Of a stretch of 32,688 nucleotides of DNA, positions 1 through 8,092 are shown piece by piece. The translations under genes were made by a program, and so were the position numbers. The stretch's first letter is position 1. Each line of letters begins with the position of its first letter. Where the stretch lies: contig CAZPEV010000013.1 of the NCBI GenBank assembly GCA_964585635.1, positions 1-32,688 of the forward strand. Reading direction: 5' to 3'. The notes under the pieces are model-generated. The model was not told where the DNA came from. It did no database searches and worked only from the letters and a program-made list of their open reading frames with translations. The stretch is from CAZPEV01 sp964585635 (lineage in GTDB: Bacteria; Zixibacteria; MSB-5A5; GN15; JAAZOE01).

Positions 1-269
1 GCGTGGTCGTGGCGCTGGATGTGCTGGAGCATGTCGATGATCTCCGTGTCATGGCGTCGATTCCGGCGGGGGCCCGGGTCATCGCCTCGGTTCCGGATTT
101 TGACGATATCGCTCACCTGCGTTTGTATCGCCATATTCAGAAAGATATCATCGACTATTATGCGCCCTATGTGCAGGTGCTTGAAGTAGCCACGGCGGTC
201 AAGCACAACGCGGTCAGCGGCATCGAGCAAAAGATACATTTTTTTCACGGCATCCGGGTCGTATCATAA
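1..269 (+). CDS. Class I SAM-dependent methyltransferase, C-terminal fragment
   Basis: The gene runs in from upstream of the window, read in the frame whose first full codon is at base 3, and ends with TAA at 267-269. The visible part opens with VVALDVLEHVDD, the 'D-x-L-E-H' acidic loop of UbiG-like class I methyltransferases that lies after the SAM-binding strand. A strand of the type IASVPDF follows, as expected for the next beta strand of the Rossmann fold. The SAM-binding glycine motif would lie upstream and is not seen. The substrate cannot be told; small-molecule or glycan methyltransferases are both possible. It converges on the zupT-like gene with about 90 bp between them. Confidence 0.7.
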   Translation, partial: VVVALDVLEHVDDLRVMASIPAGARVIASVPDFDDIAHLRLYRHIQKDIIDYYAPYVQVLEVATAVKHNAVSGIEQKIHFFHGIRVVS

Positions 270-356
270 GTCTAATGATCTGATTTATTGGGCAGGTTCT
301 TCCCACGACAGGCCTGTAACGCGGCCGGTGCACAAGGTCGGGCACGCCGCAGGCAA

Positions 357-1115
357 TCAATATATGTATAAGCTTACGGCCATTATCAACATGCCGGCAA
401 TGATTCCGATGATGGCGACATGCGATCCCTTGTGTTCATACGATAAGGGCAACAATTCGTCAAAACTGATAAAGATCATGATCCCGGCGACGGCCGCCAG
501 ACAGCAGGAGAGCACGACCGGATTAAGATAGGGCCTCAAGAAAAGGACGCCGGCGACGGCTCCGATCGGTTCGGCTATCCCCGCCAGAAAGGCATACCAA
601 CAAGCTTTGCTTCTGCTTCCGGTGGCATAGAAGATCGGCATGGCCACGGCGATGCCCTCGGGAATGTTATGCAACGCGATGGCCACGGCCATCGCGAGGC
701 CCAGTTTAATATCAACCATAGAGCCGACGAACACGGCCAAACCTTCCGGAAAATTGTGGATGGCCAAACCAGCCGCGATCGAAATACCGGCTTTCATGGT
801 CTTGTTATCGAAGCCCGACTTTTCAATGTGTTCCTCGATGTATTCATGGGGAATGATAAAGTCAATCCCCATGATAAGCACGATGCCGCCGAATAGCGCC
901 GCATTCGCCCAAAGAAAGCCGGTCGTCTGAATGGCTCGGGCCAGAAGCTCCACGAAGGAAATATAGATCATGACTCCGGCCGAAAATCCCAGGGAAAATT
1001 GAAGATAAGATCTCTTGGGAGTCTTTATGATAAACAATATAAGACCGCCGACGAAGGTGAACATGCCGGCCGAAAACGCCAACAATAAGGGCAACCAGAT
1101 TTTGGTATTATCCAT
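357..1115 (-). CDS. zupT: ZIP-family divalent metal transporter (ZupT-like)
   Basis: The 252-residue product is an integral membrane protein with about eight hydrophobic segments. It carries the two metal-site helices of ZIP transporters: HNFPEG at residues 120-125 and HNIPEG at 149-154. Length and motif order match bacterial ZupT (about 257 residues), which imports Zn2+ and other divalent cations across the inner membrane. An acidic and His-containing stretch near residues 86-105 lies between membrane segments. It starts 8 bp after the mtnA stop and is the last gene of a four-gene minus-strand operon; no clear Shine-Dalgarno is seen, so it may depend on translational coupling. Family assignment is firm; the exact metal is inference. 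Confidence 0.9.
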   Translation of the reverse strand: MDNTKIWLPLLLAFSAGMFTFVGGLILFIIKTPKRSYLQFSLGFSAGVMIYISFVELLARAIQTTGFLWANAALFGGIVLIMGIDFIIPHEYIEEHIEKSGFDNKTMKAGISIAAGLAIHNFPEGLAVFVGSMVDIKLGLAMAVAIALHNIPEGIAVAMPIFYATGSRSKACWYAFLAGIAEPIGAVAGVLFLRPYLNPVVLSCCLAAVAGIMIFISFDELLPLSYEHKGSHVAIIGIIAGMLIMAVSLYIY

Positions 1116-1123
1116 ATATCATG

Positions 1124-2167
1124 TTACGGCTGTTTACGGGCCTGTGAAGCATTATCCGATCGCCCGCCGGACCGGATGCCGCTGTCGGTGATATAGGCCG
1201 TGATCAGGTCGTGCGGGGTAATGTCAAAGGCGGGATTGAAGACTTTCACCCCCTCCGGCGCGATGCAACGGCCAAAGCCGCACGTCACTTCATCCGGATT
1301 GCGCTCTTCGACCATGATATCCTTCCCCGATTCCAGCTTATGATCAAAGGATGATTCCGGCGCGGCGAGGTAAAACGGTATCCCATGTCTTTGCGCCAAG
1401 ACCGCCAGGGCATAGGTGCCGATCTTGTTAGCCGCATCCCCGTTTTTCGTGATCCGGTCGGCGCCGGTGATGACGGCATCGATCTTACCAAGGGACATAA
1501 CATATCCCGCCATGCCGTCGGTGATGAGGGTAACGTCAATTCCGTTATTCATTAATTCCCAACAGGTTAGACGCGCCCCCTGAAGTAATGGTCGAGTCTC
1601 ATCGGCATACACCTTGACCCGCTTCCCCGTTTCGACCGCGGTATAGATGACTGCCAGCGCCGTGCCGATTCCGCCGGTTGCCAACGCCCCGGCGTTGCAA
1701 TGGGTCAGGACCGTGCAATCGTCAGCCAATAGCTCGGCGCCATATTGCCCGATCGCTTTGCACATCGCCTGATCCTCTTTCAGGATAGCGTCGGCTTCGT
1801 CCCAGAAGCGCCCCCGATATTCGTCGATTGAATCTCCCTGATATTTGTCCGTCGCCGCCAGCACCCGGTCGACCGCCCAGAAGAGGTTGACCGCCGTCGG
1901 CCGGGCGGCTTTGATCTCGCGCCCGACATCGGCCATCAGCCGCCGCAGTTGCGGCAGGGTGATATCGGCCCTGGTTTCCGCCGCCAGCCCCAGGGCATAC
2001 GCCGCCGCAATTCCGATGGCCGGCGCGCCGCGGACCTCCAGCCGCCGGATCGCGGTGATAACGTCGCGGTAGTCGGTGATCGATTTGTATACGAGCTTTT
2101 CCGGCAGGACGGTCTGGTCCAGAATGATGATCGCCTTGTTCTCGGCGCGGATGGTCTGAAAGCGCAT
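1124..2167 (-). CDS. mtnA: S-methyl-5-thioribose-1-phosphate isomerase
   Basis: MtnA converts 5-methylthioribose-1-phosphate to 5-methylthioribulose-1-phosphate in the methionine salvage pathway. The 347-residue protein is full length for the aIF2B/MtnA family. Visible hallmarks are RGAPAIG at 46-52, the catalytic-cysteine motif THCNAG with C157, and the catalytic-aspartate motif ITGADRI with D237, followed by the NK-IGT substrate-binding segment near 247. The ATG at 2167 is preceded by GGAG at good spacing and sits only 2 bp after the yjbQ stop. No other salvage genes (mtnK, mtnP, mtnB-D) are in the window, so the rest of the pathway must be elsewhere. Confidence 0.96.
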   Translation of the reverse strand: MRFQTIRAENKAIIILDQTVLPEKLVYKSITDYRDVITAIRRLEVRGAPAIGIAAAYALGLAAETRADITLPQLRRLMADVGREIKAARPTAVNLFWAVDRVLAATDKYQGDSIDEYRGRFWDEADAILKEDQAMCKAIGQYGAELLADDCTVLTHCNAGALATGGIGTALAVIYTAVETGKRVKVYADETRPLLQGARLTCWELMNNGIDVTLITDGMAGYVMSLGKIDAVITGADRITKNGDAANKIGTYALAVLAQRHGIPFYLAAPESSFDHKLESGKDIMVEERNPDEVTCGFGRCIAPEGVKVFNPAFDITPHDLITAYITDSGIRSGGRSDNASQARKQP

Positions 2168-2169
2168 GC

Positions 2170-2589
2170 TCAGTCTCCCATGATTTGAAGGATCAATTCC
2201 CGCCGGCGGGGGCGGTTATCGAATTCACAAAACACGACCTGCTGCCATGTTCCCAACGTGAGCTTCCCGGCCACAAACGGGATGGTGATATCCGGCCCGA
2301 CCAAGGCCGCGCGGAGATGCGAATAGCCGTTGCCGTCGTGCCAGGTCAGATCGTGATGATACGACTGGCCAGGCGGAACCAGGCGGTCCATCAACTCGGG
2401 CAAATCGGTCAACAACCCCGGCTCGTACTCGATGGTTGTCACGCCGCCGGTGGAGCCGGGAACAAAGACGGTCACAGCGCCGCTCTTTAGCCCGCTCGTT
2501 CGGACCGCCTCAGCCACCGGGATGGTGATATCGATGATGTCGTTAGGGCCGGTCGTTGTCAGCGGAATTGTTTTCGTTACGACTGCCAT
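2170..2589 (-). CDS. YjbQ family protein (secondary thiamine-phosphate synthase-like)
   Basis: This is a 139-residue protein of the YjbQ/UPF0047 family, whose members have weak thiamine-phosphate synthase activity and an unsettled true role. The diagnostic C-terminal pattern is present: H-D-x-x-W-x-DGNGYSHLRA near residues 77-92, then GPDITIPF, LGTWQQ and a charged RPRRR tail. The open frame extends upstream, but the extra residues are a shadow of the acyl-CoA synthetase gene. The ATG at 2589 gives the family's usual length and an N-terminus (MAVVTKTI) typical of it. It overlaps the end of the acyl-CoA synthetase gene by 47 bp and precedes mtnA by 2 bp. Confidence 0.88.
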   Translation of the reverse strand: MAVVTKTIPLTTTGPNDIIDITIPVAEAVRTSGLKSGAVTVFVPGSTGGVTTIEYEPGLLTDLPELMDRLVPPGQSYHHDLTWHDGNGYSHLRAALVGPDITIPFVAGKLTLGTWQQVVFCEFDNRPRRRELILQIMGD

Positions 2590-4280
2590 TGTTATATAAA
2601 TGCCGCTTGATCTTGCGGGTGGACGTTTTCTCCAGCTCCCGCCAGACATAGCTGACATGCTTGATCCGCTTGAAATCGGCCATCCGGCTGGAAATTTCCC
2701 TGATCTCAGGGTCGACCGCCGACTTGATCTCATCGTCGGTCATATCCGGCTGAGGTTTTCCCAGCATCATCTGCAACCGCTCGAAATCGGGGTAGATCAT
2801 CACCGCCACCTCTTCCCTGCCGGCCACGTTCCGGCGGCCGTACGCCAGCGCCTCAATGATCAGGGGCGAGGCCATCAGCGCGGCCTCGATCTCTTCGGGG
2901 TAAACATTCTTGCCGGCGGCGGTCACGATCAGGCTTTTCTTGCGCCCCACAATGTAGAGGTAACCGTCGCCATCCAGCCGCCCCATGTCGCCGCTGTGCA
3001 GCCAGCCGTTCGCCAGCAGCTTGGCGGTCTCCTCGGGATTGCCGTCGTACCCCGGTGTGTCCATCGCCCCGCGAACCAGCACTTCCGACGCCCCGCTCGT
3101 CGGGCGAGTCGATTCGCACTTCGACATTGTCCAGCGGCGGCCCGACCGAGCCGAATTTCACCCGCCAGGGCGGATTGACCGACACCACCGGGGCCGCTTC
3201 GGTCAGCCCGTACCCCTCGACGAAATGAAATCCCATCAGATTGAAATTGCGGGCGATTTCCAGCGGCAGGGGCGCCCCGCCGCTGACCATCAGCCGAATG
3301 GTATGCAGGCCGGCCCGCTTCCAGAACGGCCGAAATAGCGTATGGCCGACGTTGACGTGAAACAGGTAATAGATTCCCTTCGTGATCAGCAGGGCCGCCT
3401 CGAACGCCGCCCGCTTCGGCAGCGCCGCTTTTCTGATCCCGTTTAAGATGCCGTGATACATCTTTTCGAACAACAAAGGAACCGAGATAAAGCGCGTGAT
3501 CTGATGCTTGGCGATGCCTTTGAGAATCTCGCGCGAATTGATCTCCGACACATAATACACGGCCACCCCTTGCAGGAGCGGCACCAGCAGACCGCAGGTT
3601 GCCTCAAAAGTATGGTGAAGCGGAAGAACTGACAGGTAGCAATCGTCCGTCGCCAACGGCAGCCGCGCCATGATCCCCTCGATGTTGCTGAGCAAATTGC
3701 CGTGGGTCAGAATGACCTTCTTGGCCGACCCGGTCGTTCCGGAAGTAAAGATCATCACGGCCGGCCGATCCGGGTGATCGCCGGAATCGACGCAAAACTC
3801 ATCATCATTGTCGTCCGTTACAGACTCCAGATTGATAATCTCGATCGAAGTCGTGAGCGTTTTGGCCACCCGCTTGGCCCGCTCCCCAAAACGGGTCGAC
3901 ACCAGCAGCCGATCAATCTTCGACTCGGCGATTAAGCCGCGGAGTTCATCATCTTTCAGTTGAGGGTCAATCGGGACCACCATCCCGCCGCAGGTCAGTA
4001 TAGCCAGATAGGCCAGCCCCCATTCGGGTCGGTTCTCGGATAATAGCCCGACCGGATGCCCCACTTTCAGCGGCTCAAGTCGCCGCGCCAATGATAACAT
4101 CCGCTTCGCCGCCTGATGATAGGTCAACGCCTGCGTCTCACCGGCCATCCCCAGTGCCGGGCGATCGGCATACCGCAGGGCCGATTGCAGAAACCTGGCG
4201 GCGATATTGGCCGGGCCGGCGCTGACGGGCCTATCCTTCCCGCAAAGCGCGACCGCTGGTCGTTGTTCGGCGTGTGACAT
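2543..4280 (-). CDS. AMP-dependent (long-chain) acyl-CoA synthetase, frameshifted as assembled
   Basis: This is an ANL-superfamily adenylate-forming enzyme that activates a carboxylic acid, probably a fatty acid, to acyl-CoA. The N-terminal part (4280 to about 3085) carries the AMP-binding signature FTSGTTGSAKK, the PLHHTFE segment and the YGLTEAAP motif. The rest lies in another minus-strand frame (about 3085 to 2543) with GDMGRLDGDGY, GRKKSLIV, GKNVYPEEIE and the C-terminal catalytic-lysine region TSTRKIKR. The two halves abut exactly at ...DERGVG / EVLVRG..., so restoring one base near 3085-3087 rebuilds a protein of about 578 residues. Single-base assembly error or a recent lesion are the options. 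ATG 4280 is chosen over an in-frame TTG at 4298; neither has a good ribosome site. First gene of the operon. Confidence 0.85.
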
Positions 4281-4427
4281 ATTGCCAAGATATATCAATA
4301 CGATGCGACAAATGAAGCGATTTTTTTCCTCCCATCCGGCACGACCGAGCCGGTCTCGATCCTTTACTTCCTGAATCCATCCTTCGCCACGGCCGACGAT
4401 TCAATGAAAAGACCGGCCGGACAAAGA

Positions 4428-4461
4428 ATCAGCCGCCGAACGAAACCGTTCGACGGCTGAT
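4428..4461 (-). terminator. Rho-independent-type terminator of the pilus operon
   Basis: A 15-bp inverted repeat with one mismatch and a 4-base loop lies 22 bp past the stop of the Ig-like lipoprotein gene. On the minus strand it is followed by a moderately T-rich run (ATTCTTTGT). It fits the 3' end of the pilM-to-lipoprotein transcript. Confidence 0.65.
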
Positions 4462-4483
4462 CGGACTTCTATGGCCGGGACGG

Positions 4484-6631
4484 TTACTTCTTCTTCTCTT
4501 CGGCCGAGTACGTTATCTTGGTCGAGAGAACCAGGCCGCTGCCGAGCGGATCGTTATCCGTCACGGTGATTACCGCCGGCGTATTCGGAATCTTGCCGGT
4601 GGAATCGGGCGGCGGCGGGGCCGGGGCGTTAAAGAGGAAACCGAACGCCTCGCCGAAGGTATTGGTCTTCTGCGTTCCCGTGCCGCCGACCATCGACCCG
4701 ACGGAAACCACCGCCACCAGGGTATGATCGCCCAACGGGTTGCCGTAGCGGTCCTTGATGATGACCCGGATCGGCACCCCGGTGGTGCTGTACGGGATCG
4801 ACGAGGAATTCAACGCGATGCTTGACTTCGCATAAAACGACGTCGATGTCAGCAGGGTGCAGACCACCTGCTGCCCGACGAAGCCGCTACGGGAAGTGAT
4901 GACATCGATGGCGCCGATGCCGTTGTCGGTGCCGCCGGTCATGGAATAATCCTGGTCAAGCACCGGAGCTTTATAGGTATCCTCGAACACCGAGGCGTTG
5001 CAGCCGTCTTTGGTGCCGCCGGTGCCGGCCGTTCCAAAGAGCGGTTTGTTTTTCACGATCGTTCCGTCGATCACATAGTTATCGTTGAGATCGCGAACGT
5101 CCGACCAGATGATCGCTTCGGTATTGCCGTTGGCCAAGAGCCTGTGGGTCGACATATCAACGTCGATCGTGGCCGGAATGAAGCTGTTGATGAAGAAAGT
5201 CGATTCGGCCACGGTGCCGCCGGAGGTCTCGGCCTTGATCCGGACGATGCCGTCATCTTGCGGCAGACCGGTCCGGAACGCGACCGTGGCCACGCCGGAG
5301 GTATCCCTGGTCTGGGCATAGGCGTCAATCACACCCTCGTCGGCGGTGAAGTAGACCACCGTTGAATCCTGCACCGGGTTGTGATACACGTCGGAGACCA
5401 CCGCCACCACTTTGTTTTCCATGTTGACCGTGTTCCAGCCGGGGATATTGCACTTTTCGGCGCCGATGGCGATGAAGTACGGCGGCCCGGCATAGACCGC
5501 TACAAAGGTGGCGTTCGACAACACCGTACCGGAATTGGCGTAGAGACGAAGCGTTCCGGAGATCGTCCCGGACCAAATCGGAACGGTGGCGACGCCGCGG
5601 GCATTGGTCAGCGCCGTTACGGGACCCACCCCCTGGCCGGCGATGTTTTCGCCGCCGCCAGGGCCGTCGGTGATCAGGAAGTTGATGCTGATCCCCTCGG
5701 GAACCGTGTTCCCGTTGACGTCATAACAAATCGCTTTCAGATTGGTGGTCTCGATGCCGCCGGTGTGTCGCACCTGAATTCCGGCGTCATCGGTGGAAAG
5801 CTCGATGGCGTAAATCGCGGCGTCGGGAGTCAGCTGCACCGCCGCCTCGGCATATCCGTCGTACCCGCCGCTGCCGGTGACCGTCGCCTTGATATACGTG
5901 GTGGTCGCCTCGGTGCCGGCGGTGTAGGTCACGGATACGGTGCCGTCGTGGGTATAGGCGATGGCGGGAATAAAGCCGATCGGATCCCACTGGTTGTTGG
6001 CGTTGTAGTCGATCGCCAGGGAATCAACGCTGGGGGTGAAGTAGCCGTTGGCGTCGACATCGACGAAGCGCTCGCCGGCGGTCAGCTTCACCACGGTCGA
6101 TTCCGGGGCCGGATCGCCGGCGTCGTTGTCAACCGTGATGACCACCGTGGCACTCGAGGTGCCGTCGGCCGTCAGCAGGGACGGTGCCACTTCGACGACC
6201 ACGTTGCCGCTGGACTGCTGGCCGGAGGAGACACTGATGGTGCTGTATTTGGAGTTGGCGTTGGTGGCCGAGGCAATCAACGTATGCGTGCCGGTGGCGC
6301 CCGCCGTGAAGATGGTACTGGCGACGCCGTAGGCATCGGTGGTCGCGGCCGCGGGCGTGAAGGCGCCGGCGCTGCTGGGCGACACGGCAAAGGTAACTTG
6401 AACGCCCGCCACCGGAAGGGAGCGGGCATCGGTGGCCGTCACCGATACGACCGAGGTGGCCCCGGTTGTCACCGTCGCCGGCGTCGCGATCGGCTGGCTC
6501 AGGGTAACCGTGGAGCCTCCGCCGCCTCCGGAGGAAGTCGGCTGAGGAGCCTTGTCGCAGCCAACCACGCCGATCAGAAAAATGCTCATCAGGACGAGCG
6601 GGATGAGACCTGCCTTAGACTGTACAGACAT
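4484..6631 (-). CDS. Large lipoprotein with bacterial Ig-like (Big_1/invasin-type) domains
   Basis: The 715-residue product begins with a lipoprotein signal peptide: charged start, hydrophobic core and lipobox VVGC with C25. A Gly-rich spacer follows, then several Ig-like repeats with the invasin/intimin pattern (segments such as VTATDARSLPVAGVQVTF..., TDAYGVAST.FTAG, NARGVATVPIWSG and RDTSGVATVAFRTG). At least four to five domains can be drawn by eye between residues 45 and 700. ATG 6631 has an excellent GAGGAAAG ribosome site. It is the last gene of the pilus operon, 134 bp after pilQ, suggesting an outer-membrane or surface-anchored partner of the pilus or secretin. The role (adhesin, secretin-associated stalk) is inference; the fold is well supported. 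Confidence 0.85.
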   Translation of the reverse strand: MSVQSKAGLIPLVLMSIFLIGVVGCDKAPQPTSSGGGGGSTVTLSQPIATPATVTTGATSVVSVTATDARSLPVAGVQVTFAVSPSSAGAFTPAAATTDAYGVASTIFTAGATGTHTLIASATNANSKYSTISVSSGQQSSGNVVVEVAPSLLTADGTSSATVVITVDNDAGDPAPESTVVKLTAGERFVDVDANGYFTPSVDSLAIDYNANNQWDPIGFIPAIAYTHDGTVSVTYTAGTEATTTYIKATVTGSGGYDGYAEAAVQLTPDAAIYAIELSTDDAGIQVRHTGGIETTNLKAICYDVNGNTVPEGISINFLITDGPGGGENIAGQGVGPVTALTNARGVATVPIWSGTISGTLRLYANSGTVLSNATFVAVYAGPPYFIAIGAEKCNIPGWNTVNMENKVVAVVSDVYHNPVQDSTVVYFTADEGVIDAYAQTRDTSGVATVAFRTGLPQDDGIVRIKAETSGGTVAESTFFINSFIPATIDVDMSTHRLLANGNTEAIIWSDVRDLNDNYVIDGTIVKNKPLFGTAGTGGTKDGCNASVFEDTYKAPVLDQDYSMTGGTDNGIGAIDVITSRSGFVGQQVVCTLLTSTSFYAKSSIALNSSSIPYSTTGVPIRVIIKDRYGNPLGDHTLVAVVSVGSMVGGTGTQKTNTFGEAFGFLFNAPAPPPPDSTGKIPNTPAVITVTDNDPLGSGLVLSTKITYSAEEKKK

Positions 6632-6713
6632 GTTCTTTCCTCGTATTTGTATATGTTGAATTTTCACGAGTCGTGTGTGCGCTTCCCCCGCGGCAACGAC
6701 GAGGCCGGTATCG

Positions 6714-6741
6714 ACAAACCCCCGGATGCCCAGGGGTTTGT
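6714..6741 (-). terminator. Hairpin between pilQ and the Ig-like lipoprotein gene
   Basis: A 9-bp perfect stem (ACAAACCCC with GGGGTTTGT), extended by two inner G-C pairs, lies in the 134-bp spacer after the pilQ stop. There is no clear T-tract on the minus strand. It may be an attenuator or an mRNA-stability element that sets lipoprotein levels relative to pilQ; this is inference. Confidence 0.4.
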
Positions 6742-6765
6742 TCGCCTGCTGCCGGTCCGCTTCTC

Positions 6766-8068
6766 TTACGGGGCCTTGGTCCCGGCGTCCGCCAGATTGT
6801 CGACGATGGTCGGCGTGACGAATATCACCAGGTCCCGGTTCTCGATACTTTTCTTGGTATAGCTGAAGATGGCCCCGATAACCGGAATATCCATCAGCAT
6901 TCAGGAGTTTGAATCCCGCTGTTTTCATGNNNNNNNNNNCCGCCGTCTGGCCGTTCTCGACGATGACGTTGGTGACCGCGTTATTGGTATTGATGATCAC
7001 CCCGTTGGGGTCGAAGGCAAAGGTCGAACGCTCCGGCATCAGGTGCATCAGAATCCGGTTTTCCGAGGTGATATGGGGTATCACCTTCAGCAGCGTTCCA
7101 ACTTCCTGAAAGACGATGACGGTGTTCCCCGACTGGTCGAATTGCTTGATCGGCACCTTTTGGCCGGCCTGGATTTTGGCCTCGCAATTGTCGACCGTGG
7201 TAATCTCCGGGTGAGCGATGATCTTCCCTTTCCCCTTGTTAACCAGGGCCGATATGCGGGCTTCCAGATTCCAGCCGTCTTGAATGGTGGTGATCTTGAA
7301 ATCGCCGGCCCGGTCGGTCATTCGGCCGGCATCCAGCGTCTGAGAGGTCGTGTGTTTGGTTTCCTGGACGAGTTCGCCGGTGACGGGATCGGCGACCAAG
7401 GGGCCGCTCGCGCCGTTCACCGTCCAGTCGACGCCTATTTCCGTCAGCGAACTGGAACTGATTTCCAAGAGCTGGGCCGAAATACGAATCTGCCGCGGCG
7501 GTTTATCCAACTGGCTGATGAACTTGACCACGTTGTCGATATTGCCGGGTACCTCTTGCAGCACGATGGCATTGGTCCCCGGATCGGCGTTGGCCTTTCC
7601 TCTGGCCGTCAGCAGCGACTTGACGGCGTCGACAACGTTGACCGCGGTAGCGTTGCTGATATTGATAACGCGGGTCTGCAGCGCCACCAGATTATCCTGC
7701 TCCGCCTGCGACTTCTTTTCCTCAGTCTGTTCTTTGCGATAATCGGCCGCCGGCAGGACCCGGATATACCCGTCCCGTTCGTACACGATCGCCAAATCAT
7801 AGGTGCGGCCGATAATCTCCAGCGCCTGCTTCCAGGTGACATCATTCACGGCAATCGTCACGACGCCGGCAACGGTCGGCGCCACGACGACGTTCACTTT
7901 GCCGTAGTCAGCCAGAAAGCGGATGACCGAGCGGATTTCAGCCGCCTGGAAATTCAGGTTCTTGATCGGCTCGGTGACTTCCGTCTGTCCGCCGAACGAT
8001 ACCGCGGCCGACAGCGTCAGCGCCATAGCGCCGATAAACATCAGTTTTTGTATCCCCGTTCGCAGCAT
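6766..8068 (-). CDS. pilQ: Type IV pilus secretin PilQ, interrupted by an assembly gap
   Basis: PilQ forms the outer-membrane channel through which the pilus passes. From ATG 8068 (GAGG 9 bp upstream; in-frame ATG 8077 and GTG 8083 are alternatives) the protein has a signal peptide, an STN domain (about residues 35-107), a NolW/secretin_N domain (about 130-190) and the secretin core from about 195, with VENGQTA just before the gap. After the Ns, the C-terminus is in another frame: MDIPVIGAIF, then NRDLVIFVTP, ending at TAA 6766-6768. The frames disagree because the 10 Ns are a placeholder and 7 extra bases seem to sit at the gap edge. The protein lacks an N-terminal AMIN domain, which is found instead on the upstream PilP. 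About 435 residues plus the gap. Confidence 0.9.
6930..6939. other. Assembly gap (10 N) inside pilQ
   Basis: A run of 10 N. The flanking pilQ segments suggest that roughly 10 residues of the secretin core (the stretch after VENGQTA) are missing, so the run is a scaffold placeholder rather than a measured length. Confidence 0.98.
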
Positions 8069-8092
8069 CTGACACATCCTCACTCTCTATAG

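Noticed and set aside
308..317. Perfect 10-bp palindrome ACAGGCCTGT between the first two genes
   Set aside because: Too short and without a T-tract or promoter context; likely chance.
5381..6862. 493-codon plus-strand open frame opposite the Ig-like lipoprotein gene
   Set aside because: Gly/Arg/Asp-rich antisense shadow of a GC-rich gene with no family pattern; the minus strand has a signal peptide, ribosome site and clear domains.
4484..8083. A single 1199-residue secretin-Ig fusion protein
   Set aside because: It exists only because the Ns are read through. PilQ has its own stop at 6766-6768 in another frame and the lipoprotein has its own start at 6631.
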